Shown here: piece by piece, positions 1 to 5,841 of the stretch
Position numbering within the stretch: the first letter of the stretch is position 1
Layout: every line of letters starts with the position of its first letter
Translations under genes and position numbers: made by a program
Notes under the pieces: generated by a model
The model's input: the letters and a program-made list of their open reading frames with translations, nothing else
Told to the model about the DNA's origin: nothing
Databases searched by the model: none
Source of the DNA: Bog-473 sp035483935
GTDB taxonomy: Bacteria; Actinomycetota; Acidimicrobiia; Acidimicrobiales; RAAP-2
Direction of reading: 5' to 3'
Assembly: GCA_035483935.1 (NCBI GenBank)
Contig: DATHPK010000173.1
Location: 1-7,650, forward strand
Length of the DNA stretch: 7,650 nucleotides

Positions 1-437
1 GCGTTCTTCTTCTGCTCGATCGTCGTCCACGCCTTCTCGTACTGCGCCCGCTTCTTGGACAGGACGAGGCGGCCCTCCTTGTCCTCCTTCTGGAGGACGA
101 GCGCCTCGACGTGGTCGCCGAGCTTCACGATCTCGCTCGGGTCGACGTCGTTGCGGATGGACAGCTCCCGCGAAGGGATCACGCCCTCGGACTTGAAGCC
201 GATGTCGAGCAGGACCTCGTCCCGGTCGATCTTGACCACCGTGCCCTCGATGACGTCGCCGTCGTCGAAGGAGATGATCGAGTCCCCCATCGCCTGCTCG
301 AGGTCGGAATCCCCGAGGTCGTCGTCGACGATGGTGCGGGGGGTGTAGTTCCCCTCGGCGTCGAAGGTCCCCATCTGCTCGGGGGAGAGGAGGGAAGTGC
401 GCTCGCTGCGCTCTGTGCGCTCAGCCGTGTCGGCCAT
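1..437 (-). CDS. rpsA: 30S ribosomal protein S1, N-terminal part (cut by left window edge)
   Basis: Ribosomal protein S1 binds mRNA on the small ribosomal subunit through a series of OB-fold S1 domains. Only 145 codons are present. Residues 1-55 form an acidic N-terminal extension, and residues about 60-130 form the first S1 domain, with the sequences GDVIEGTVVKIDRDEVLLDI, EGVIPSRELSI and EGRLVLSKKRAQYEKAW that are typical of actinobacterial S1. The ATG at 437 is chosen because an AGGAG Shine-Dalgarno lies 9 nt upstream (447-451). The next in-frame Met (residue 22) has no such site. The start of the protein carries a small ERTERSERT repeat not expected in the Mycobacterium form, so the extension is lineage-specific. 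The gene lies downstream of polA on the same strand, as in other actinomycetes, separated by 159 bp with its own likely promoter and leader. Confidence 0.96.
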   Translation of the reverse strand, partial: MADTAERTERSERTSLLSPEQMGTFDAEGNYTPRTIVDDDLGDSDLEQAMGDSIISFDDGDVIEGTVVKIDRDEVLLDIGFKSEGVIPSRELSIRNDVDPSEIVKLGDHVEALVLQKEDKEGRLVLSKKRAQYEKAWTTIEQKKN

Positions 438-448
438 GGTCTGCTGCT

Positions 449-478
449 CCTGACTGGGTTGCGACCTGCAACCTCAGG
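449..478 (-). promoter_or_regulatory. rpsA leader hairpin overlapping the Shine-Dalgarno
   Basis: Read on the minus strand, CCUGA-GGUUGC (478-468) can pair with GCAACC (462-457) and UCAGG (453-449). The loop is AGGUC and a 3-nt CAG bulge lies on the 3' side, giving 11 Watson-Crick pairs. The last arm contains the AGG of the AGGAG Shine-Dalgarno of rpsA, so the fold would partly hide the ribosome site. Autoregulation of S1 through its own leader is known in E. coli. A similar role here is inference. Confidence 0.45.
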
Positions 479-494
479 ACCGCGCCGGGGTCAT
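474..494 (-). other. possible seven-codon leader ORF upstream of rpsA
   Basis: An ATG at 494-492 opens a mini-ORF that reads M-T-P-A-R-S and stops at TGA (476-474). The stop codon lies inside the 5' arm of the hairpin that covers the rpsA Shine-Dalgarno. No strong Shine-Dalgarno precedes it. A frame this short can easily arise by chance, so translation is only a possibility. Confidence 0.15.
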
Positions 495-549
495 GTCTCG
501 TTGGATACGGGCTCGCTCCGCCGCACGGCGCCGGCGGGCAAGGCCTGCG

Positions 550-558
550 AGCATACCA
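550..558 (-). promoter_or_regulatory. candidate extended -10 promoter for rpsA
   Basis: On the minus strand the bases 558-550 read TGG-TATGCT, an extended -10 (TGN plus TANNNT). The start site would be near 543, giving a leader of about 105 nt. I see no good -35. It is the best promoter-like match in the 438-596 gap, which is otherwise GC-rich with a further short inverted repeat (518-523/532-537) and no T-run. Confidence 0.3.
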
Positions 559-596
559 CCTGTTCAGGCGCCCTCTTCCGCCGCCCGTCCGCCTTC

Positions 597-3326
597 TCAG
601 CCCTTGGCGGCCGCCCAACTCGGTCCCGTCGCCATCGACACCGTGAGCGGGACGTTGAGGTCCGCCGCGCCGGTGAGGGCAGACTCGGTGCGGCGGATCA
701 CATCCTCCTCCTCGCCCTGGGCCACCTCGACGATCACCTCGTCGTGGACCTGCAGCACGAGGCGGCTCTCGAGCTTCGCCTCCTCGATGTCGTCGTCGAG
801 GCGCACCAGTGCGAGCTTGAAGATGTCGGCGGCGAGGCCCTGGATTCCGGCATTCATCGCCTGGCGCTCGGCGGCCTGGCGCACCCGGTAGTTCGCGGCG
901 TGCAGGTCCGGCAGCGGCCGGATGCGACCGAACATGGTGCGCGTGTGGCCGCGGAGCTTCGCCTCGCCCACCGTGTTGTCCATGTACTGCTTCACGAGCG
1001 GGAAGGCGCCGAAGTAGCTCTCCATGATCGCGGCCGCCTCCTCGACGGCGACGCCCAGGCGCTGGCTCAGCCCGTAGGCCTCCATGCCGTAGGCGAGGCC
1101 GTAGGAGACCATCTTGCAGAACTCGCGCTGGGTGTGCGTGACCTCCTCGGCGGGGATCCCGTACACGGCGGCCGCCACCGTGCGATGGACGTCGGCGCCG
1201 CTCGTCATGGCGTCGATGAGGCCCGGGTCGCCGGACAGGTGCGCGATGCAGCGCAGCTCCACCTGGTCGTAGTCCGCCACGAGGAACGTGCAGCCCTCGC
1301 CCGGCACGAAGGCCTTGCGGAACTGCTTGCCGAGCTCGCTGCGCACCGGGATGTTGTGCAGGTTGGGACGGTCCGACGAGATGCGCCCGGTGCGCGCCAC
1401 CGTCTGGCCGAACGAGGCGTGGATGCGGCCGTCGTCCTGCACCTCGGCCAGGAGGCTCTCGCCGTACGTGGAGCGCAGCTTCTCCACCTCGCGGTAGTTG
1501 AGCAGCGCCTCGATGATCGGGTGGTCGTCGCGCATCTTCTCGAGCGTCTGCGCGTCGGTCGAGTAGCCGGTCTTCGTCTTCTTGCCGGGCGTCAGCCCGA
1601 GCTCCTCGAAGAGCACGGTGCGCAGCTGGGGCGTCGAGTTGACGTTGAACTCGTGGCCGGCGATCTGCTGCACCTCGTCCTGCAGCGTGGCGGCGGACGC
1701 CTTCAACTCGTCGGCGATGGATTGGAGCTCGTGGCGGTCGACGGCGATGCCGGCCACCTCCATCTTGGCGAGGACCCGGACGAGGGGGCGCTCGATGTCA
1801 TCGTGCAGCTCGAGCATGTCGTCGGCCGTGAGACGGGTGCGGAAGCTGTGCGCCATGGCGTACACGTCCGCCGCCTCGCCGGCGGCGTCCTTGGCCAGAT
1901 CGGCCGCGGTCTCGCCGGCGTCGACGATCTCGAGCGCGAGCTGGCCCGTCTGCTCCCTGAGCTGCTGGAGCTGGTACTCGCCGGTCGACGCGTCCAGGAG
2001 GTAGGCCGCGACCGCCGTGTCCATGTCCAGTCCGGTGAGGTCGATGCCGAGCGGAAGGAGGGACCGCATCAGCTCCTTCATGTTGTGGCCGAGCACGGGC
2101 TGCGCGAAGAGCGCGTTGAGCTTGGTGACGACGGACTTCGCGGTGAGCTGGTCGCTCTGGAGCAGGACGCCGAGGCCGGCCTCTTCGCCGTCGGTCGCAA
2201 GGAGGAGCAGCGCGACGAGCTCGCTCCGCCCCGGCAGCCCGCTCCAGCGCCCAGCGACCGCGAGCCGGCCCGGGCCGAGCTCGCCGAGCTGCTTGGCGGC
2301 CTCGGCCGCGGTGGTCGGGAGTGCGACGTCGCGCACCTCGAGCGGGGCGGGGGCCGCCTCCGCGTCGTCCGCCGTCGCCGCATCGACCCGGGAACGCGGT
2401 GTGGTGCCGGCCAGGGGCTCCCCGAGCGCGCCTGCGTCGAGCAGGTCGACGAGGCGCTGCCACACCGTCTTCATCTCGTATTCCTCGAACGTGGCCTCGG
2501 CCCGTGCGGGGTCCCAGCCGCCCAGCTCGAGCTGTCCGACGTCCACGTCGAGCGGCACGTCGCGCACGAGCGGGATGAGGCGCGCGTTGCTGCGGGCGAG
2601 GTGCTCGTTCTCCTCGAGGTTCTGGCGCAGCTTGGGCGTCTGCTCGGCCACGTGGCCGAAGACGCCGTCGAGGTCGCCGTAGGTGTTGATCAGCTTGGCG
2701 GCGGTCTTCTCCCCCACCCCCGGGATGCCGGGCAGGTTGTCGGAGGGGTCGCCGCGCAGCGCGGCCAGGAGGACGTACTTGTCGGGGGTGACCCCCGTGC
2801 GCTCCTCGATGCCCGCCTCGTCGTAGAGGGTGTAGTCGCTGACGCCGCGCTTGTTGTAGAGCACACGGATGTAGGGGTCCTGCACGAGCTGAAAGCTGTC
2901 GCGGTCCCCGGTGACGATCACGACCTCACACTCGCGTCCGGCGGCCTGCGTGGCCAAGGTGGCGATGACGTCGTCCGCCTCGAACCCGGGCGCCTCGATG
3001 ACGGGGATCGCCAGCGCGTCCATGATCTCGCGGATGATGTCGAACTGCGCGGGGAGGAGCCAGGGGGTGGCGGCACGCCCGGCCTTGTAGTCCTCGAGCA
3101 TCTCGTCGCGGAACGTGTCGCCCGGCGCGTCGAAGGCGACCGCAACCGCGGAGGGCTTCTGCTCCCGGATCAGGTACTGGAGCATGGACGTGAAGCCGTG
3201 CGCTGCGTTGGTGACCACTCCCGACTTGGTGGCCAGTGTGTCGGGCAGCGCGTAGTAGGCCCGGAAGGCCAGCGACATGCCGTCGAGGAGCAGCAGCGGC
3301 CCCTTGCGGTCCTGCCCTTCTGCCAT
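597..3326 (-). CDS. polA: DNA polymerase I
   Basis: PolA fills gaps and removes RNA primers during lagging-strand synthesis and excision repair. The 909-residue length is normal for actinomycetes. Residues 1-295 are the 5'-3' exonuclease: D15, D66, GFEADD at 114-119, TGDRD at 139-143, and GDPSDN at 192-197 followed by a helix-hairpin-helix. Residues about 330-520 match the proofreading domain, but the DxE metal site is absent (the region reads LAVAGRW), so 3'-5' exonuclease activity is probably lost, as in Taq and mycobacterial enzymes. Residues about 525-909 are the polymerase: TGRISSDRPNLHNIP (646-660), motif A DYDQVELR with D685, motif B with R734, K738 and Y742, and motif C VHDE with D862 and E863. 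Tyr742 sits where E. coli has Phe762. The ATG at 3326 directly abuts GGGAGG with no spacer, which is unusual, but no other start lies between the upstream in-frame stop and the conserved LLLLDG. It lies 10 bp after the regulator gene, so cotranscription is likely. Confidence 0.98.
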   Translation of the reverse strand: MAEGQDRKGPLLLLDGMSLAFRAYYALPDTLATKSGVVTNAAHGFTSMLQYLIREQKPSAVAVAFDAPGDTFRDEMLEDYKAGRAATPWLLPAQFDIIREIMDALAIPVIEAPGFEADDVIATLATQAAGRECEVVIVTGDRDSFQLVQDPYIRVLYNKRGVSDYTLYDEAGIEERTGVTPDKYVLLAALRGDPSDNLPGIPGVGEKTAAKLINTYGDLDGVFGHVAEQTPKLRQNLEENEHLARSNARLIPLVRDVPLDVDVGQLELGGWDPARAEATFEEYEMKTVWQRLVDLLDAGALGEPLAGTTPRSRVDAATADDAEAAPAPLEVRDVALPTTAAEAAKQLGELGPGRLAVAGRWSGLPGRSELVALLLLATDGEEAGLGVLLQSDQLTAKSVVTKLNALFAQPVLGHNMKELMRSLLPLGIDLTGLDMDTAVAAYLLDASTGEYQLQQLREQTGQLALEIVDAGETAADLAKDAAGEAADVYAMAHSFRTRLTADDMLELHDDIERPLVRVLAKMEVAGIAVDRHELQSIADELKASAATLQDEVQQIAGHEFNVNSTPQLRTVLFEELGLTPGKKTKTGYSTDAQTLEKMRDDHPIIEALLNYREVEKLRSTYGESLLAEVQDDGRIHASFGQTVARTGRISSDRPNLHNIPVRSELGKQFRKAFVPGEGCTFLVADYDQVELRCIAHLSGDPGLIDAMTSGADVHRTVAAAVYGIPAEEVTHTQREFCKMVSYGLAYGMEAYGLSQRLGVAVEEAAAIMESYFGAFPLVKQYMDNTVGEAKLRGHTRTMFGRIRPLPDLHAANYRVRQAAERQAMNAGIQGLAADIFKLALVRLDDDIEEAKLESRLVLQVHDEVIVEVAQGEEEDVIRRTESALTGAADLNVPLTVSMATGPSWAAAKG

Positions 3327-3336
3327 CCTCCCGAGA

Positions 3337-3954
3337 CTACGGGGTCAGTCTGCCGTCGACGACTTGCTGGGCGATGTCGCGCATGCGGGCCCGGTTCTGC
3401 ATGGCCGTGCGCTGGATGAAGCCGAAGGCCTCGGTCTCGGGAAGGTCGTCGCGCTCCATCAGGATGGCCTTGGCCTCGTCCACGAGGCGGCGCGTGGCGA
3501 TCTTGTCCTCGGCGCCGTCACCCGAGTTCTCCGCGTCGAGGGCCCAGTCCTGGCGGGCCTTCGAGAGCACCTCGGCCACGGCCGGCAGCAACTCCCGGGG
3601 TTGGAAGGGCTTCACGAGGTAGGCCGAGACGCCCGAGTCCCGCGCTTCCTCGATGAGGTCCCGCTGGCTGAACGCCGTGAGCAGCAGCACGGCCACCTGG
3701 TGCCGCGAGGTGATCTCCCGGGCCGCACGGAGGCCGTCCATGCCGGGCATCTTGATGTCGAGGATGGCCAGATCGGGCTGGTGCTCCTCGACGAGCGTCA
3801 CCGCCTCGTCGCCCCGCCCCGTCTCGCCCACCACGTCGTAGCCGGCGGTGACCAAGATCTCCTTGAGGTCGAGGCGCACGATCGCCTCGTCCTCGGCGAT
3901 CACGACCCGCGCCGGGGCCGCTTCGTCCTCCACTCCCGATCTGCCCGCGCTCAT
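3337..3954 (-). CDS. pdtaR: ANTAR-domain response regulator, PdtaR-type
   Basis: This is a cytoplasmic two-component response regulator of 205 residues. The receiver domain (about 16-130) has the acidic pair E21-D22, the phospho-acceptor D66 in LAILDIKMPGMDG, T93 and K115 in the VKPF motif. The C-terminal ANTAR domain (about 148-200) contains ATRRLVDEAKAILMERDDL and AFGFIQRTAMQ. ANTAR proteins bind paired small hairpins in nascent mRNA and act as antiterminators once phosphorylated. In Mycobacterium the homologue Rv1626 (PdtaR), partner of the kinase PdtaS, lies close to polA and rpsA as here. No kinase gene is in this window. The start ATG overlaps the stop of the upstream coiled-coil gene (ATGA at 3954-3951), and no clear Shine-Dalgarno is visible, so translation is probably coupled. 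I see no convincing ANTAR target hairpin pair in the window. Confidence 0.93.
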   Translation of the reverse strand: MSAGRSGVEDEAAPARVVIAEDEAIVRLDLKEILVTAGYDVVGETGRGDEAVTLVEEHQPDLAILDIKMPGMDGLRAAREITSRHQVAVLLLTAFSQRDLIEEARDSGVSAYLVKPFQPRELLPAVAEVLSKARQDWALDAENSGDGAEDKIATRRLVDEAKAILMERDDLPETEAFGFIQRTAMQNRARMRDIAQQVVDGRLTP

Positions 3955-4244
3955 TGCTTGCCCGACGCGACCGCAGCCAACAGTTCGTCCTGGCGGTGCT
4001 CGAGATCGACGACGGTCTGGTGCAGCGCGTCGCGGGCGCGCACCATGGCGTCGGCGTGACGCGCTGCCTCGTCGTGGTCACGGGCGGCGAGCGGCGTCTC
4101 GGACACGAGCGCCCGGACCCGGGCCTCGTCGGCGGACTCCTGCACGACGGCCAATTGCTCGTCGAGCACGGCCAATTCCTCCCGCGCCTTGACCAGCCGG
4201 GCGTGGGTGTCTCTGATCCGCCGTTCGAGGAGGACGCGATGCAT
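3951..4244 (-). CDS. small coiled-coil protein of unknown function
   Basis: I do not recognise this 97-residue family. It has no signal peptide or membrane segment and is rich in Ala, Arg, Glu, Leu and Val. It is predicted by eye to be two long helices: residues 4-48 with heptad-like spacing of L/V/A, a break at T50-P51, then residues 55-93. That suggests a helical hairpin or a dimeric coiled coil. It starts 6 nt after the menC stop with no Shine-Dalgarno, and its TGA overlaps the ATG of the ANTAR regulator. It therefore seems to be translated by coupling between its two neighbours. It is real rather than a shadow: it fits the tight operon exactly and no other frame in this stretch has a recognisable product. 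A role linked to the regulator is inference from the overlap. Confidence 0.75.
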   Translation of the reverse strand: MHRVLLERRIRDTHARLVKAREELAVLDEQLAVVQESADEARVRALVSETPLAARDHDEAARHADAMVRARDALHQTVVDLEHRQDELLAAVASGKQ

Positions 4245-4250
4245 GGAGCG

Positions 4251-5408
4251 TCAAGTGTACGTGGCGGGGAACCAGCGACGCCGCTCTTCGAGCCGCTCCA
4301 GAACCCCAGCGTCGGGTGCCTTTCCGACGCCCGGCTCGCCGGGCACCCGGACCCAGCCGTCGACGACCGGGGGGTAGCCGCAGGGGTCGACCGTCAGGTA
4401 TCCGGCGGGGTCGCCGAGATCGCTCACGAGCCCGGTGGCGTCCTGGCTGAGCCGGGCCGCCAGCACGAGGTTGGAGGCGCGCCCGAGCCCGGTTTCGAAG
4501 AAGCCGCCGACGAACGCGGGCACGCCCGCCTCCGCGCACGCCGCGTGGGCGCTGCGGGTGGCGCGGACGCCGCCGAGGCGGCCCGGCTTGAGGCACGCCA
4601 TGGCGCACGCCTTGTTGCGGAGCGCGTCCACCACCCGGCGCGGCGTCGTCAACGACTCGTCGAGACAGACCGCGAGCGGGAGCTTGCGCGCGAACTGCGC
4701 GAGCGCGACCAGGTCGGCCGGCGGCAGGGGCTGCTCCACGCACAGGACCTCGAAGTCGGCCAGCGTGGAGAGCCTCGCGACGTCTTCGTCCGTGTCGCGG
4801 AACGACCCGTTCGCGTCGACCTGGAGCACGAGGCCCGGGTGGGCCGACCGCACCCGTCGGACGGGCTCGAGTTCCCACCCGGGCTCGATCTTCATGCGCA
4901 GGCGCGTGGCGCCGGCGGCGACCGCCTCTCCGACCTCGCCCAGGAGGACGTCGAAGTCCCGTCCCGCCGGGATCCCGACGACCGCGCCGACCGGCAGCGA
5001 CTCGAATCCGGGCCCTATGCCGAGGGATTCCGCCAGCGAGCGGCCTTCAGCCTTCAGCTCGGCGTCGGCGACGGCCATCTCGAACGTCGCCGCCAGCATG
5101 CGGTCGGCGGGCGAGGTCCCGAACAGCTGAGGTACCTCGGCGGCGCCGGGCAGCTCGCCGCTTCGCGCGACGGCGGCAGCGCACAGCCGGGCGGCGGCGC
5201 GGTCTGTGGCCAGCGCCTCGACCTCGTCGAGCGCAGGGTCGACCGCGGTGGCGTCACCGAGGGCGGCGCACTCACCCCAGCCCTCCGACTCGTCGGTGAC
5301 GACGCGCACGTAGAGCACCGGCCGCGCCCGGTGGACCCCGGCCGCGGTGCCGATGTGGTTCGAGAAGGCCAGCTCGACGCGGACGAGCTCGACGCCGGTG
5401 AGCCTCAC
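4251..5408 (-). CDS. menC: o-succinylbenzoate synthase, enolase superfamily (NSAR/OSBS group)
   Basis: MenC dehydrates SHCHC to o-succinylbenzoate in menaquinone synthesis. This protein has 385 residues, the normal length. An N-terminal capping domain (about 1-130) precedes the TIM-barrel. Active-site motifs are all visible: RMKIEPGW with catalytic K173, VDANGSF with metal ligand D198, VEQPLP with E225, CLDES with D250-E251, LKPGRLGG with K274, and GGFFETGLGRASN (301-313) near the barrel end. The first Lys of the usual KxK motif is Arg171, so only the second Lys remains. The KIxPG and GxxETGxGR signatures place it in the NSAR/OSBS group, some members of which racemise N-acylamino acids, so substrate cannot be settled from sequence alone. 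The start is GTG at 5408 with GGGAG (5419-5423) 10 nt upstream. It is the first gene of the minus-strand operon, and a weak TACGGT -10 candidate lies at 5432-5437. Confidence 0.9.
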   Translation of the reverse strand: MRLTGVELVRVELAFSNHIGTAAGVHRARPVLYVRVVTDESEGWGECAALGDATAVDPALDEVEALATDRAAARLCAAAVARSGELPGAAEVPQLFGTSPADRMLAATFEMAVADAELKAEGRSLAESLGIGPGFESLPVGAVVGIPAGRDFDVLLGEVGEAVAAGATRLRMKIEPGWELEPVRRVRSAHPGLVLQVDANGSFRDTDEDVARLSTLADFEVLCVEQPLPPADLVALAQFARKLPLAVCLDESLTTPRRVVDALRNKACAMACLKPGRLGGVRATRSAHAACAEAGVPAFVGGFFETGLGRASNLVLAARLSQDATGLVSDLGDPAGYLTVDPCGYPPVVDGWVRVPGEPGVGKAPDAGVLERLEERRRWFPATYT

Positions 5409-5449
5409 GAGCCGGGCGCTCCCACGCCCTCACCGTAGGACGCAGCTTG

Positions 5450-5455
5450 TACGCT
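5450..5455 (+). promoter_or_regulatory. candidate -10 of the tRNA-Leu promoter
   Basis: TACGCT fits TANNNT and lies 11 bp before the mature tRNA 5' end, so transcription would begin about 5 nt before the tRNA. The -35 match (CTCACC near 5429-5434) is poor. The gap of 58 bp between the divergent menC and tRNA must hold both promoters. Confidence 0.35.
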
Positions 5456-5466
5456 CTGCGCGTTCG

Positions 5467-5549
5467 GCCCGGATGGCGGAATGGTAGACGCGACGGACTC
5501 AAAATCCGTTGTCCGAGAGGGCGTGTGGGTTCGAATCCCACTCCGGGCA
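5467..5549 (+). tRNA. tRNA-Leu (anticodon CAA)
   Basis: This 83-nt class II tRNA reads UUG codons. The acceptor stem is GCCCGGA (5467-5473) with TCCGGGC (5542-5548) and discriminator A5549. The anticodon stem is ACGGA/TCCGT (5493-5497/5505-5509) around the loop CTCAAAA, with the anticodon CAA at 5500-5502. A long variable arm spans 5510-5524. The T arm is GTGGG-TTCGAAT-CCCAC (5525-5541). The 3' CCA is not encoded, as is common in actinomycetes. Confidence 0.97.
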
Positions 5550-5559
5550 CGTTGTGCCG

Positions 5560-5636
5560 TTGACCCCGTCTGGGCGAGGCGGCGGGCCGGCGCTGGCAGC
5601 GTCGGGATGGTGCCCGGACCGCACAGACGGGGTCGA
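5560..5636 (+). repeat. long inverted repeat just downstream of tRNA-Leu, possible terminator or structured RNA
   Basis: GACCCCGTCTG (5562-5572) and CAGACGGGGTC (5624-5634) are perfect 11-bp complements, and one G-U and one A-U pair can extend the stem outward. Inside the 51-nt loop, CGGGC/GCCCG (5583-5587/5612-5616) and CGCT/AGCG (5591-5594/5598-5601) give nested stems, so the whole 77 nt can fold as one branched rod. It starts 11 nt after the tRNA. No T-run follows directly (the first, TTTTT, is at 5688-5692), so it is not a textbook terminator. A terminator or 3' processing barrier for the tRNA is the simplest reading. Confidence 0.5.
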
Positions 5637-5690
5637 ACGAGTACGACCGGGTAGCGAGGTTTGCCCCTCCGGCCAGGTCACCGGCGATTT

Positions 5691-5728
5691 TTCAGGCTCG
5701 CTTCAGGATCGGGCGGAGAGGCCGATAC
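5691..5728 (+). promoter_or_regulatory. candidate sigma-28/WhiG-like promoter with 11-bp direct repeat
   Basis: GCCGATAC (5721-5728) matches seven of eight bases of the sigma-28 family -10 consensus GCCGATAA. TTCA (5702-5705) lies exactly 15 nt upstream, the usual spacing for that family (TAAA-N15-GCCGATAA), though it matches only two of four -35 bases. The -35 falls in the second of two tandem units, TTCAGGCTCG (5691-5700) and TTCAGGATCG (5702-5711), one 11-bp step apart. The start site would be near 5735, about 105 nt before the secreted-protein gene. Activity is inferred. Confidence 0.4.
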
Positions 5729-5746
5729 CTTTTGAAGGTGGGAGCC

Positions 5747-5784
5747 GGGCCGAGATGCCATTCTGGCGCGGCCTTTCTCGGCTC
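5747..5784 (+). other. foldable 5' leader of the secreted-protein gene
   Basis: GCCGAGA (5749-5755) pairs perfectly with TCTCGGC (5776-5782), extended by a G-U and a G-C pair to 5747/5784. The 20-nt loop contains a second small hairpin, GCCA-TTC-TGGC (5757-5767). This sits in the expected untranslated leader. I could not match it to a known riboswitch class. In GC-rich DNA such stems are common, so function is unproven. Confidence 0.25.
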
Positions 5785-5841
5785 TGCAGCCTGCCGTCTG
5801 ACACCCGTGCCACTCGACCGCGGGAGCTGCCCGACCACCTC

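Noticed and set aside
518..537. GC-rich hairpin between polA and rpsA as a terminator
   Set aside because: The stem is only 6 bp with no T-run, and would lie downstream of the likely rpsA promoter; GC-rich chance pairing explains it.
111..3419. Very long plus-strand open frame (about 1100 codons) opposite polA and the regulator
   Set aside because: It is antisense to polA, whose motifs are unmistakable. Its product is a low-complexity Leu/Val/Arg/Glu/Gly-rich string without domains, as expected from GC-biased codons read backwards.
3954..5438. Plus-strand open frame of about 494 codons opposite menC
   Set aside because: It is antisense to a complete enolase-superfamily gene, has no recognisable domain and its composition is a shadow of the real gene.
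5641..5692. Riboswitch or intrinsic terminator at the GACC/CCGG-rich stretch before TTTTT
   Set aside because: The best stem before the T-run is 4 bp, with an imperfect spacer. No known riboswitch core motif was found.
5509..5841. Upstream in-frame extension of the secreted protein
   Set aside because: It begins inside tRNA-Leu and lacks a signal peptide. The ATG at 5842 starts a proper signal sequence.
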